A stretch of 64,000 nucleotides of DNA from DATAVB01 sp036267955 (GCA_036267955.1 DATAVB010000115.1:1-64000); one strand, 5' to 3'. Shown: positions 42,854-51,753, numbered from the stretch's first letter. Made by a program: numbers and translations. Notes: generated by a model from the letters alone, not told the origin.

Positions 42854-42874
42854 CATACGGGGAGAGCGGAATCG

Positions 42875-44098
42875 ATGGAACAGCGGATAAGTCGTCGCCT
42901 GGTCGTGGTCCTGGCGGCGGCCTGCGGACTCGCGGCCGCGAACCTCTACTACGCCCAGCCGCTGCTCCCGACCATCGCCGACAGCCTGCACGTCTCCGGC
43001 GCCGCCGTGGGCATCATCGTCACTCTCACCCAGGTCGGGTACGTACTCGGGCTGGTCTTTCTCGTGCCGCTGGGGGATCTGCTGGAACGGCGTCGCCTGG
43101 TCGTCGCGACCCTCGGCATCACCACGCTCGCCCTGATCGCGGCCGCGTTGGCCCCGTCGCTGCCCGTACTGGTCGCGGCCGTGGCAGCGATTGGGGTGAC
43201 CTCGGTGGTCGCGCAGGTCCTGGTTCCACTGGCGGCGTCGCTGGCCGGCGACGGCGAGCGCGGTCGAGTGGTCGGCACCGTGATGAGCGGTTTGCTGATC
43301 GGCGTCCTGCTGGCCCGCAGCCTGGCCGGCGCGATGGCCCAGCTCGCCGGCTGGCGGTCGATCTACTGGTTGGCGGCGGCGCTGATGCTGGCGCTGGCCG
43401 GCGTGCTGTGGCGGGCGCTGCCGGCGACCCACACGCGGGTCGAGCTGTCCTACCCAGGTCTGCTCCGCTCGGTGCTGGAACTGCTGCGCACCGAGCCGGT
43501 GCTGCGCCGGCGCTGCCTCTACGGCGGCTGCGTCTTCGCGGCGTTCCAGACGCTGTGGGCGACAGTGGCCTTCCTGCTCGCCGCGCCGCCGTTCGGGTAC
43601 GGCGAACTGGTGATCGGCCTCTTCGGATTGTTGGGTGCCGCCGGTGCGCTGGGGGCCACGGTGGCCGGCCGGGTCGCCGACCGCGGGCACGAACGGTTGG
43701 CCAGCGGGCTGTACCTCGCCCTCATCGTGGTCGCATTCGCCGTGATGATCCCCGCCCGGCATCATCTGTGGCCGCTCGTGATCGGCATCGTGCTGCTCGA
43801 CCTCGGCGTGCAGGGCGCCCAGATCGGCAACCAGTCGGCGATCTACCGGCTGCGGCCGGATGCGCGGAGCCGGATCACCACTGCGTACATCGGCTCGTAC
43901 TTCGTCGGTGGCGTGGCCGGTTCGGCATTGGCGTCCTACGTGTACCACAGCTTCGGTTGGCTTGGATTGTGCTGCCTGGGTTGCGGTTTCGGTGCCCTCG
44001 CCGTGCTCCTATGGGCCACCGACCGCAGCACCGCCCGGCCCGCGGTGAAGTCTCCGACCGACCAAACCTCCGCCGCGCGTTCCGCGGCGGAGGCCTGA
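42875..44098 (+). CDS. MFS exporter
   Basis: The 407-aa product has 12 predicted membrane helices and the MFS motif A region (VPLGDLLERRRLVV, residues about 65-78). It resembles the drug/sugar efflux branch (YxxxQPLLPTIAD near residue 27). ATG 42875 is preceded by GGGAGAGCGGA. Control by the adjacent TetR is likely. Substrate unknown. Confidence 0.9.
   Translation: MEQRISRRLVVVLAAACGLAAANLYYAQPLLPTIADSLHVSGAAVGIIVTLTQVGYVLGLVFLVPLGDLLERRRLVVATLGITTLALIAAALAPSLPVLVAAVAAIGVTSVVAQVLVPLAASLAGDGERGRVVGTVMSGLLIGVLLARSLAGAMAQLAGWRSIYWLAAALMLALAGVLWRALPATHTRVELSYPGLLRSVLELLRTEPVLRRRCLYGGCVFAAFQTLWATVAFLLAAPPFGYGELVIGLFGLLGAAGALGATVAGRVADRGHERLASGLYLALIVVAFAVMIPARHHLWPLVIGIVLLDLGVQGAQIGNQSAIYRLRPDARSRITTAYIGSYFVGGVAGSALASYVYHSFGWLGLCCLGCGFGALAVLLWATDRSTARPAVKSPTDQTSAARSAAEA
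44067..44093 (+). terminator. Hairpin in the 3' end of the MFS gene
   Basis: Perfect 11-bp arms (CCTCCGCCGCG and complement) with a 5-base loop, ending 3 bases before the stop codon. It also lies at the converging 3' end of pepC. Confidence 0.6.
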
Positions 44099-44102
44099 CC
44101 GC

Positions 44103-45440
44103 TCAGCGGGCGAGCGCGCCCATCGGGTCCCAGGCGGGCAGCACGATCGGCTCGGTGGCCAGCGCCTGCTGGAGTGACTCCGGCAACTGGTCACGCCGGC
44201 AGGCGATCTCGAAGACGTACTGGTCGAACCAGGAGTCGTTCATCGTGTAGAAACCGTCGACGCCGTTCTCCTCACCCCAGCTGTTCTCCACCCGCCAGCG
44301 ACGGGTGGTGTCCTCGAGGACGTCCACGCCGGTGAACAGCATGGCGTGCGTCATCTGGCTCTCGTGGAACACCAGCCGATCGGCCTTGTCGAGAGTGAAC
44401 TCGGCGTCGTACACGCCGGTGAGGTCGAAGAGTTTCGCGTCCCAGACGCCCAGATCGCGACGCATCATCTTGCCGACGTCGCAGCCGAACCAGACCGGCT
44501 CGCCGCCAGTAATGGAGCGGCGGGCCGCATCCTTGATCACGGACATGTCGACATTGAGATAGACGACCCGGGCACCGCCGACGACATTGCCGAGGTAATC
44601 GACGGTGAAGGTGTGGTTGCGCGGACTGGTGGCCCGCGGGTCGTCGACCAGGCAGACATAGTCATCCAGCGGAATGGTGACGTATTTCGCGGCGAACTCC
44701 AGCGGGGTCAGCTCGCCGTCGCGGTGGAAGCCACGGTCGGCGTCCTTCCACTGCCAGACGAATCGCTCCGGCGGTGTGCCGAGGTGGATGCACAGCACGC
44801 GGTGCGCCACGGTGAGGATCTCGCGCTTGGCTGCCCGCATCGCGTCAACGTTGTCGCCGTTGAGGGTGCGCAGGCGGGCCGCGCCCTGCCGCAGCACGCT
44901 ACGCAGCGTCGCGTTCATCTTGTTGGTGTTGGACGAGCTCTCGGTCTCCGGCATCGCCGATTTCGGCACCAGGCCGTGCTTGCGCACCAGAGCGACGAAC
45001 ATGTTCCACTGGCCGCCGTCGCCGACGACGGAATCCAGCAGGTAGGCGACCGTGCGGTCGTCGGCGTCCCGGTCCGCGGTCTCGATGATGGACTCGAGGA
45101 AGTAGTTCGAGCGCTCCATCTTGTCCCAGAACATCGTGTAGTTCTGGGAGAACTCGAAGTCCTTCAGATTCATCGCCTGCTTGGCGCCGACCCGTAGGAG
45201 GTTGAGCCCGGCAAAGGCCCAGCAGCGACCGCTTTGCTTCTGGTTGGTGACCTTCCAGTCGTCGAGCAGGTGGGACATTGACGGCTCGATGCCATTGACG
45301 ATCGCCCGGTCCAGGGCGACATCGTCGATCGACACCTGGGTCACCGCATTCTGCGTCCGGCGGTAGGCCGGATCAGACCCGAACTCCTTGCTCAGCAGCT
45401 CGATGTCGGCGCCTGTGAGTGCTCCGTCGGATAAGCCCAT
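44103..45440 (-). CDS. pepC: Aminopeptidase C (bleomycin hydrolase family C1)
   Basis: The 445-aa cysteine peptidase has Cys73 in QSGRCWAFAG, His in MTHAMLFTG and Asn in VENSWGEENG, the papain-like triad of PepC. The family forms hexamers that trim peptides in the cytosol and hydrolyse bleomycin. ATG 45440 follows GGAGGA; the longer frame adds non-conserved residues. Confidence 0.94.
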   Translation of the reverse strand: MGLSDGALTGADIELLSKEFGSDPAYRRTQNAVTQVSIDDVALDRAIVNGIEPSMSHLLDDWKVTNQKQSGRCWAFAGLNLLRVGAKQAMNLKDFEFSQNYTMFWDKMERSNYFLESIIETADRDADDRTVAYLLDSVVGDGGQWNMFVALVRKHGLVPKSAMPETESSSNTNKMNATLRSVLRQGAARLRTLNGDNVDAMRAAKREILTVAHRVLCIHLGTPPERFVWQWKDADRGFHRDGELTPLEFAAKYVTIPLDDYVCLVDDPRATSPRNHTFTVDYLGNVVGGARVVYLNVDMSVIKDAARRSITGGEPVWFGCDVGKMMRRDLGVWDAKLFDLTGVYDAEFTLDKADRLVFHESQMTHAMLFTGVDVLEDTTRRWRVENSWGEENGVDGFYTMNDSWFDQYVFEIACRRDQLPESLQQALATEPIVLPAWDPMGALAR

Positions 45441-45512
45441 GCCGTCCTCCGCTATGTCGTTATTTGCCGGTGGCAACACCCTACGCGTCACAAGGCGACT
45501 CGTCTGCAGTCG

Positions 45513-45803
45513 TCAGAGGGCTGTAATGATCTCGTTGATTCGCCGGGCCAGCGCGACATCCAGGTCCGTGACGCCACCCTCAGAATGAGTGGCGCACACG
45601 AACGTGACGGTCCGCCATCGGATATCCATGTCGGGGTGATGGTCCATTTCCTCGGCGACCCGGGCGACGGAATCCACCGCCGATATCGCGGTCGGGAAAT
45701 CGGCCAGCTCGACCGTGCGGTGCAGACGATTCGGGTCACCCGACCAGCCGTCCAGCCCGGCGAGAGCCTCGGTAACGGACGTCTCGTTCAGCAGTGTCGG
45801 CAC
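45513..45803 (-). CDS. 4a-hydroxytetrahydrobiopterin dehydratase
   Basis: The 96-aa product has the pterin-carbinolamine dehydratase core EEMDHHPDMDIRW and ATHSEGGVTDLDVALARRI. It dehydrates 4a-hydroxy-tetrahydropterin; in bacteria without phenylalanine hydroxylase the physiological partner is unclear, and none is seen here. GTG 45803 follows GGAGGG. Confidence 0.93.
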   Translation of the reverse strand: MPTLLNETSVTEALAGLDGWSGDPNRLHRTVELADFPTAISAVDSVARVAEEMDHHPDMDIRWRTVTFVCATHSEGGVTDLDVALARRINEIITAL

Positions 45804-45888
45804 GGTGCCCTCCAGATGTTCCTGCGGCGGATGTCTGTGCCGAGTCTGCCACCGCGGCGTGCAGTCGGACGGTCGGAAGCGGGAGCCA

Positions 45889-45894
45889 TATCGT
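45889..45894 (+). promoter_or_regulatory. TANNNT box six bases before ATG 45901
   Basis: TATCGT, six bases, ATG; leaderless spacing. Confidence 0.5.
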
Positions 45895-45900
45895 GGGGAC

Positions 45901-46671
45901 ATGCCGAGGCTCGCCACGACCGCGTTGATCGCCGCGCCGCTACCGCTGGTGGTCGAGGTCGCCCGGGACGTCGGGACGGCGGGTCTTCCGCTCGGCGCCA
46001 CCGGCGTGCTGCGCGGCCTGGTGGCGGACGGCGACCTGCTGGTGCTGCGCCCCGGCCACCGCCGACTGGTCAGCCGGGTCGACTGCCGCGCCGGCGAGCT
46101 CGCCCTGACCGTGGTCGAGGGTCGCTGGCGCGGGCTGAGCTACCGGCAGTGGGTCCGCCCTACGGCGGCCGGAACGCTGGTGACCGACGAGGTCCGGTGG
46201 CCGGCGACGGTGCCGCTGTCACGCCGGCTGATCGTGCGGGTGCTGCGTCGCCGGGCGGCGCTCATCACCGCTGCCGCGGCCGCCCGGACGCTGCTCGTGG
46301 TCGGCGCCGCGCTGCTCGACGGCGGCCGGGTGCTGGTGGCGCAACGAGCGGCGCCCCGCGCGCACGCCGGATGGTGGGAGCTGCCGGGAGGCAAGGTCGA
46401 GCCGGGCGAGACGCCGGAGCAGGCGCTGCATCGGGAATGCGCCGAGGAGTTGGGCGTCGAGATCGCGCTGCTGGACCGGCTCGGCTCCGATCTCCTGATC
46501 GGCGATGCGGCGGTGTTGCGGGTCTGGACGGCCCGGATCGCCGCGGGCGACGCGATCGCCCGCGAGCACGCCGAATTGCGCTGGCTGGGACCGGACGAGC
46601 TGGACTCGGTCAAGTGGCTGCCGGCCGACCTGGCGCTGCTCCCCGAGCTGCGCGGCCGGCTGCTCCGCTAA
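45901..46671 (+). CDS. MutT-type Nudix hydrolase with N-terminal extra domain
   Basis: The 256-aa product has a C-terminal MutT domain (about 130-256) with Nudix box GKVEPGETPEQALHRECAEELGV. The first ~125 residues form a separate beta-rich region (TALIAAPLPLVVEVARDVG, LSYRQWVRPTAAGTLVTDEVRWP) that reads like an SRPBCC/polyketide-cyclase-type domain. MutT domains remove 8-oxo-dGTP; the extra domain's ligand is unknown. It is divergent from the pterin dehydratase gene. Confidence 0.88.
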   Translation: MPRLATTALIAAPLPLVVEVARDVGTAGLPLGATGVLRGLVADGDLLVLRPGHRRLVSRVDCRAGELALTVVEGRWRGLSYRQWVRPTAAGTLVTDEVRWPATVPLSRRLIVRVLRRRAALITAAAAARTLLVVGAALLDGGRVLVAQRAAPRAHAGWWELPGGKVEPGETPEQALHRECAEELGVEIALLDRLGSDLLIGDAAVLRVWTARIAAGDAIAREHAELRWLGPDELDSVKWLPADLALLPELRGRLLR

Positions 46672-46710
46672 CCCCGCTGGCCCCCCGTCCTGCTTGTGCC
46701 CGCCGCCCGA

Positions 46711-46775
46711 TTTTCCATGATCGTGATCGGCTATTGGGGCTATAGCAACCAAAAACCGATCACGATCATGGAAAA
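46711..46775. terminator. Long inverted repeat with CATGATC core, convergent junction
   Basis: Two perfectly complementary 20-bp arms (46711-46730 and 46756-46775) begin TTTTCCATGATCGTG and flank 25 bases. Flanking CCCG/CGGG extends the stem across one bulge. It lies between the converging Nudix and trpS genes. Confidence 0.78.
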
Positions 46776-46820
46776 CGGGGCGAGGGGGCGACTCGGGGTG
46801 ATTTGCCGAGGCTTGGGGGG

Positions 46821-47882
46821 TCAGTAGGTGGTGTGCATCAGGCGGTGTACGCCGGCGAGAGTCTGCGCGGCGACCTCCCGGGCGCGCTCGTTGCCGGCCC
46901 GCAGGACGCTCCGCAGGTAGCCTCGATCCTCGGTCAACTCCGCGCGCCGGGCCCGGATCGCGGCGAACCGTTCGTTGACCGCCTCGGTGAGCACCGTCTT
47001 CAGCGCCGCCGACCCGCCGTCGCCGACCTCGGCCGCGACCTGCTCCGGCGTACGGCCCTGGCAGAGCGCCGCAAGCTCGAGCAGGTTGGCGACCTCCGGC
47101 CGCCGGGCCGGCTCGTAGGTGATTGTCCGATCGGCGTCCGTTTTCGCGCCTCTGATCAGGCGGGCCGTCTCATCAGCGCTGGCCCGCAGGTTGATCGCGT
47201 TTCCCCGGCTCTTGCTCATTTTCTGCCCGTCCGTGCCGAGCAGCAGCGGCGCCGCGGACAGCAGCGCCTCCGGCGGCGCGAAGAAGTCGCCGTACCGTTC
47301 GTTGAAACGGCGCGCGATCGTTCTGGTGATCTCCAGATGCGGGAGCTGATCCTTGCCCACCGGGACGAGATTGGCGTGACAGAACAATATGTCGGCCGCC
47401 TGGTGCACCGGATAGGTGAACATCAGGGCGCTCATCTGACTGCCGCCGGTCGCGGCGTACTCCTCTTTCACCGTGGGATTCCGGCGCACCTCGGCGACCG
47501 AGACGAGGCTGAGGAACGGCAACAGCAACTGGTTGAGTGCCGGGACCTGGCTGTGCGCGAATACCGTTGCCCGATCCGGGTCGATGCCGGTGGCGAGATA
47601 GTCGGCGATGACGCCCTCGACGTCCTCGGACAGCGATGCGGGGGAGTCCCGGTCGGTGATCGTCTGGTAGTCGGCGATCAACACGAAGAGTTCGACCCCG
47701 AGATCCTGCAGCCGGACCCGGTTCTCCAGAGTGCCGAAATAGTGCGCGATATGCATTGCGCCGGTGGGCCGGTCGCCAGTGAGGATGCGGAACCGGTCCG
47801 GCTCGGCGGCGATCTCGTGTTCCAGCTCGGCGCTGCGGATCTCGGTTGTGGACAGTGACGTTGTTTCCAGGGCAATGGTCAT
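46821..47882 (-). CDS. trpS: Tryptophanyl-tRNA synthetase
   Basis: The 353-aa class I synthetase charges tRNA-Trp. The HIGH-like motif is TGAMHIAHYFG and the KMSKS loop is QKMSKSRGN. Length fits bacterial TrpS (~335-350 aa). ATG 47882 has only a weak AGAAAG upstream, and the leader carries an attenuator with a Trp-containing peptide, so expression is probably induced by shortage of charged tRNA-Trp. Convergent with the Nudix gene. Confidence 0.96.
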   Translation of the reverse strand: MTIALETTSLSTTEIRSAELEHEIAAEPDRFRILTGDRPTGAMHIAHYFGTLENRVRLQDLGVELFVLIADYQTITDRDSPASLSEDVEGVIADYLATGIDPDRATVFAHSQVPALNQLLLPFLSLVSVAEVRRNPTVKEEYAATGGSQMSALMFTYPVHQAADILFCHANLVPVGKDQLPHLEITRTIARRFNERYGDFFAPPEALLSAAPLLLGTDGQKMSKSRGNAINLRASADETARLIRGAKTDADRTITYEPARRPEVANLLELAALCQGRTPEQVAAEVGDGGSAALKTVLTEAVNERFAAIRARRAELTEDRGYLRSVLRAGNERAREVAAQTLAGVHRLMHTTY

Positions 47883-47902
47883 CGGGTTGGGCTTTCTGTG
47901 AT

Positions 47903-47925
47903 GTGCCGCCCCGATGCCGCGGCAC
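47903..47925 (-). promoter_or_regulatory. Hairpin between attenuator and trpS start
   Basis: GTGCCGC and GCGGCAC arms can pair, upstream of the trpS Shine-Dalgarno region; it may shape translation initiation. Confidence 0.4.
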
Positions 47926-47930
47926 AAAGA

Positions 47931-47961
47931 AATCAGGCCGCCTCAACGAGGCGGCCTGATT
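47931..47961 (-). terminator. Attenuator terminator of trpS
   Basis: A perfect 14-bp stem (AATCAGGCCGCCTC and complement) with a 3-base loop, followed on the minus strand by TTTCTTTGTG. It lies between the leader peptide and trpS. CCTGAT/ATCAGG and an upstream GGCGGCC can compete for its first arm. Confidence 0.85.
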
Positions 47962-47988
47962 ATCAGGACTGGGTGCGCACGGCCGCCG

Positions 47989-48024
47989 TCAGACGACCTG
48001 CCAGCTGTTGCGGTGGATGCGCAT
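47989..48024 (-). CDS. trpS leader peptide
   Basis: An 11-codon frame, MRIHRNSWQVV, with a Trp codon at position 8, ends 27 bases before the terminator stem. Its ATG lies six bases after TATGCT, so it would be the first codon of a leaderless mRNA. Ribosome stalling at the single Trp codon could switch the downstream structure. Only one Trp is unusual; known trp leaders mostly have two or more. Confidence 0.6.
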   Translation of the reverse strand: MRIHRNSWQVV

Positions 48025-48030
48025 AGCGGC

Positions 48031-48059
48031 AGCATAACCGAACGCGGGCCGGGCGGAAA
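48031..48059 (-). promoter_or_regulatory. Promoter of the trpS leader
   Basis: On the minus strand: TTTCCG (48059-48054), a 17-base spacer and TATGCT (48036-48031), then six bases to the leader ATG. A weak hairpin CGCGGG/CCCGCG (48043-48065) at the end of sdhB overlaps it. Confidence 0.55.
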
Positions 48060-48066
48060 CCCGCGA

Positions 48067-48999
48067 TCAGCGGTTGGGCTTGTCCTCCGGCCCGGGATGT
48101 TGGTAGGACATCGAGTCCGCCGGCAGCGGCAGCGACTGGTCCTCGCCGAACGGGGACAGCGCGCCCGGGTTCTCCGAGGTGAACTCCGAGACCGCGTGGT
48201 CACCCTCGGCGGCCGGCCAGCTGGGCTCGCGCCGCTCCAACGGCTGGTCATTGCCGCGCCGGAAGATCTTGCTGCCCAGCCATACCAGCGGGTCGTACTT
48301 CCGGTCGACGACGCGCTCCTTCATCGGGATCAGCGCGTTGTCGGTGATGTGGATGCCCTCCGGGCAGACCTCGGTGCAGCACTTGGTGATGTTGCACATG
48401 CCCAGGCCGTGTTCCTCCTGGGCCGCGCGCTGCCGGTCCGCAGCGTCGAGCGGATGCATGTCCAGCTCGGCGATCCGCATCAGGAAACGCGGTCCGGCGA
48501 AGGACTGCTTGTTCTCCTCGTGGTCGCGCACCACGTGACAGGTGTCCTGGCACAGGAAGCACTCGATGCACTTGCGGAACTCCTGGGACCGCTCGACATC
48601 GACCTGCGCCATCCGGTAGTCACCCGGCTTCACCCCGACCGGCGGAGCGAAAGCGGGGATCTCCCGGGCCTTCTGGTAGTTGAACGAGACGTCGGTGACC
48701 AGGTCGCGAATGACCGGGAAGGCCCGCATCGGGGTCACCGTGACGACCTCGTCCTCGGCGAAGAGGTTCATCCGGGTCATACACATCAGGCGCGGCCGAC
48801 CGTTGACCTCGGCGCTGCATGACCCGCACTTGCCGGCCTTGCAGTTCCACCGGACGGCGAGGTCCGGAGTCTGGGTCGCCTGCAGCCGGTGGATGACATC
48901 GAGGACGACCTCGCCCTCGTTCACCTCGACCGTGAAGTCCTGCAGGTCGCCGGAATCGGCATCACCGCGCCAGATCCGGAATTGCGCTTTGTACGCCAT
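48067..48999 (-). CDS. sdhB: Succinate dehydrogenase/fumarate reductase iron-sulfur subunit
   Basis: The 310-aa product carries the three clusters: NCKAGKCGSCSAEV plus LMC for [2Fe-2S], CIECFLCQDTC and CNITKCCTEVCP for the [4Fe-4S] and [3Fe-4S] centres. It passes electrons from SdhA to the membrane subunit. It is longer than typical SdhB (~240-260 aa) through a C-terminal extension, as in the mycobacterial Sdh1 type. It shares one base with sdhA. Confidence 0.95.
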   Translation of the reverse strand: MAYKAQFRIWRGDADSGDLQDFTVEVNEGEVVLDVIHRLQATQTPDLAVRWNCKAGKCGSCSAEVNGRPRLMCMTRMNLFAEDEVVTVTPMRAFPVIRDLVTDVSFNYQKAREIPAFAPPVGVKPGDYRMAQVDVERSQEFRKCIECFLCQDTCHVVRDHEENKQSFAGPRFLMRIAELDMHPLDAADRQRAAQEEHGLGMCNITKCCTEVCPEGIHITDNALIPMKERVVDRKYDPLVWLGSKIFRRGNDQPLERREPSWPAAEGDHAVSEFTSENPGALSPFGEDQSLPLPADSMSYQHPGPEDKPNR

Positions 49000-50900
49000 C
49001 AGTTATCTGCCCCTTCCGGCAGAACGGCCAGCTCTTCTTCGGTGAAGTACTTCTCCAGCTCCGACCGTTCGAACAGCGACATCAGCTCGACCGGCATCGT
49101 GGAGATCGGCTGTTCCCGCACGTCGATTCCGTTGTCGGCGGCCAGCGAGCAGATCAGGTTGCGGTTGCGCCACTCGGCCCGCATCGTCGGGAAGTCGTCG
49201 CGGGTGTGGCCGCCGCGGCTCTCCTGCCGGCGCTCGGCCGCCCGCGCCACGCACTCGGCCACGGCAAGCATGTTGCGCAGATCCAGGGCGAGGTGCCAGC
49301 CGGGGTTGAACTGCTGGTGACCCTCCACCGAGAGGTGCTCGGCCCGCTCGCGGATCTTCTGCAGGCGCTCCAGCGCCTCCCGCATCTCCGGCTCGGTGCG
49401 GATGATGCCCACCAGGTCGTTCATCGCCTGCTGCAGTTCCTGGTGCAGGGTGTACGGGTTCTCCCCGCCCTCGGTCTTGAACGGCGCCAGCGCGGTCGCC
49501 CGGGCGGCGTCGACATCGGACTCGGTGATCTCGGGGATCTCCGTGCCGAGCGAGTCCACATAGGAGGCAGCGCTGAAGCCGGCCCGTCGGCCGAAGACGA
49601 GCAGGTCGGACAGCGAGTTGCCACCCAGCCGGTTGGAGCCGTGCATTCCGCCGGAGACCTCACCGGCGGCGAAGAGGCCGGGAACGCGCGCGGCCGCACC
49701 GGTGTCCGGCTCGACCTCGACGCCGCCCATCACGTAATGGCAGGTCGGGCCGATCTCCATCGCTTCCTTGGTGATGTCGACGTCGGCCAGCTCCTTGAAC
49801 TGGTGGAACATCGACGGGAGTCGCTTGTGGATGAACTCGGACGAGCGCCGGGACGCGATGTCCAGATAAATGCCGCCGTGCTCGGTGCCGCGGCCGGCCT
49901 TCACCTCGGAGTTGATCGACCGGGCGACCTCGTCTCGGGGCAGCAGCTCCGGCGGCCGGCGGTTGTGCTCCGGGTCCTCGTACCAGCGGTCGGCTTCGTC
50001 CTCGGTCTCGGCGTACTGCTTGCGGAAGACGTCCGGCACGTAGTCGAACATGAACCGCTTGCCCTCGGAGTTGCGCAGCACGCCGCCGTCACCGCGGACC
50101 GACTCGGTGACCAGAATGCCCTTCACCGAGGGCGGCCAGACCATGCCGGTCGGGTGGAACTGGACGAACTCCATGTTCACCAGCGACGAACCGGCCCGCA
50201 GCGCGAGCGCGTGACCGTCCCCTGTGTACTCCCACGAGTTGCTGGTGACCTTGAACGACTTCCCGATACCGCCGGTGGCGAGCACGATCGCCGGGGTCTG
50301 GAACAGCACGAACCGGCCGGACTCGCGCCAGTAACCGAAGGCGCCGGCGATCGCCTCGCCATCCTTCAGGACATCGGTGATGGTGCATTCCTGGAATACC
50401 TTGATCCGGGATTCGTAATCACCGGTCGCGGCGAAGTCCTCCTGCTGCAGGGAGACGATCTTCTGCTGCAGGGTGCGGATCAGCTCCAGGCCGGTACGGT
50501 CGCCGACGTGCGCGAGGCGCGGGTATTCGTGGCCACCGAAGTTGCGCTGGCTGATCTTGCCTTCCGGTGTGCGGTCGAAGAGCGCACCGAACGTCTCCAG
50601 CTCCCAGATGCGGTCCGGCGCCTCTTTGGAGTGCAGTTCGGCCATCCGCCAGTGATTCATGAACTTGCCACCGCGCATGGTGTCCCGGAAATGCACCTGC
50701 CAGTTGTCGTGCGGGTTGGCATTTCCCATCGCCGCGGCCGCGCCACCCTCGGCCATGACCGTGTGCGCCTTGCCGAACAGCGACTTACAGATGATCGCCG
50801 TACGTTTGCCCTGCTGCCGCGCCTCGATCGCCGCGCGAAGCCCCGAACCGCCCGCGCCGATGATGACGACGTCGTATGAATGCCGTTCCAATTCCGTCAT
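48999..50900 (-). CDS. sdhA: Succinate dehydrogenase/fumarate reductase flavoprotein subunit
   Basis: The 633-aa FAD subunit oxidises succinate. The dinucleotide-binding motif VIIGAGGSGLRAA opens the protein; HTVMAEGGAAAAM contains the flavin-contact region, VQFHPTGMVWPP and GSNRLGGNSLSDLLVFGRRAG contain substrate and FAD contacts. It is co-transcribed between the membrane subunit and sdhB, the order C-A-B of Rv0249c-Rv0247c. Confidence 0.96.
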   Translation of the reverse strand: MTELERHSYDVVIIGAGGSGLRAAIEARQQGKRTAIICKSLFGKAHTVMAEGGAAAAMGNANPHDNWQVHFRDTMRGGKFMNHWRMAELHSKEAPDRIWELETFGALFDRTPEGKISQRNFGGHEYPRLAHVGDRTGLELIRTLQQKIVSLQQEDFAATGDYESRIKVFQECTITDVLKDGEAIAGAFGYWRESGRFVLFQTPAIVLATGGIGKSFKVTSNSWEYTGDGHALALRAGSSLVNMEFVQFHPTGMVWPPSVKGILVTESVRGDGGVLRNSEGKRFMFDYVPDVFRKQYAETEDEADRWYEDPEHNRRPPELLPRDEVARSINSEVKAGRGTEHGGIYLDIASRRSSEFIHKRLPSMFHQFKELADVDITKEAMEIGPTCHYVMGGVEVEPDTGAAARVPGLFAAGEVSGGMHGSNRLGGNSLSDLLVFGRRAGFSAASYVDSLGTEIPEITESDVDAARATALAPFKTEGGENPYTLHQELQQAMNDLVGIIRTEPEMREALERLQKIRERAEHLSVEGHQQFNPGWHLALDLRNMLAVAECVARAAERRQESRGGHTRDDFPTMRAEWRNRNLICSLAADNGIDVREQPISTMPVELMSLFERSELEKYFTEEELAVLPEGADN

Positions 50901-50916
50901 TTTTAAACAATCTCCG

Positions 50917-51753
50917 TCAGCTGATGATTCGGGGGTCGGCGAACGCGCCGGCGGCGACCAGCGCGATGTATCCGTCGGTGACGGCCAGCGTCACGAGCGT
51001 GCCGAGCGCCAGCTGCATGTGCTTGCCGTTGAGCTTCGTGACCTGGGTCCACAACCGGTACCGGATGGGGTGCTTGGAGAAGTGGTTCAGCCGCCCGCCC
51101 ATCAGGCTGCGGCAGGAGTGGCAGGAGGCGGTGTACGCCCAGAGGCCCAGCACGTTGATCAGCATGATGATGTTGCCGAGGCCCAGGCCGTACCGGTAGG
51201 ACTCGATCAGGTCGATGGTGTTGATGATCGAGATCAGGCCCGCCGCGTAGAAGAAGTAGCGGTGCGAGTTCTGGATGATCAGCGGGAAGCGGGTCTCACC
51301 GGTGTATTTCTTGTGCGGCTCGGCGACCGCGCAGGCCGGCGGAGAGCCCCAGAAGGACCGGTAATAGGCCTTCCGGTAGTAGTAACAGGTCATCCGGAAT
51401 CCGAGCAGGAAGATCAGCGTCAGGATCGCGAACGGGATGATGATCGGGAAATGCGGGAACGGCCGGCCGAAGAGGGCCGAGTCCGGGGTGCACGACTTGG
51501 TCAGGCACGGTGAGTAGAACGGCGTCAGGTAGTGATCCTTGGCCACCCAGTAGTCGCTGTGCACGCAGACCCGGACGGTCGCGTAGATCACCCAGGCCGA
51601 CAGGAAGCTGAACGTGGCCAGCGGCTGGAGCCACCATCGGTCGGTCCGGAGCGTGCCGGTCCCGATCGACGCCCGACCAGGAGACTCGACGCCACCGGAG
51701 AGTGCCGACGACCCGCGGGCACCACGTGACCTGGATGGGGTGGACAAGCTCAT
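50917..51753 (-). CDS. sdhC: Succinate dehydrogenase membrane anchor (Sdh1 type)
   Basis: The 278-aa product has five to six membrane helices (FSFLSAWVIYATVRV, FPIIIPFAILTLIFLLGF, YFFYAAGLISIINTIDLI, IIMLINVLGLWAYTASC, LALGTLVTLAVTDGYI) with His residues suited to haem (NSHRYFF, SCHSC). It is the single-subunit anchor of the Sdh1 complex. ATG 51753 follows AGGAGAG; the longer frame is not conserved-looking. Confidence 0.9.
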   Translation of the reverse strand: MSLSTPSRSRGARGSSALSGGVESPGRASIGTGTLRTDRWWLQPLATFSFLSAWVIYATVRVCVHSDYWVAKDHYLTPFYSPCLTKSCTPDSALFGRPFPHFPIIIPFAILTLIFLLGFRMTCYYYRKAYYRSFWGSPPACAVAEPHKKYTGETRFPLIIQNSHRYFFYAAGLISIINTIDLIESYRYGLGLGNIIMLINVLGLWAYTASCHSCRSLMGGRLNHFSKHPIRYRLWTQVTKLNGKHMQLALGTLVTLAVTDGYIALVAAGAFADPRIIS

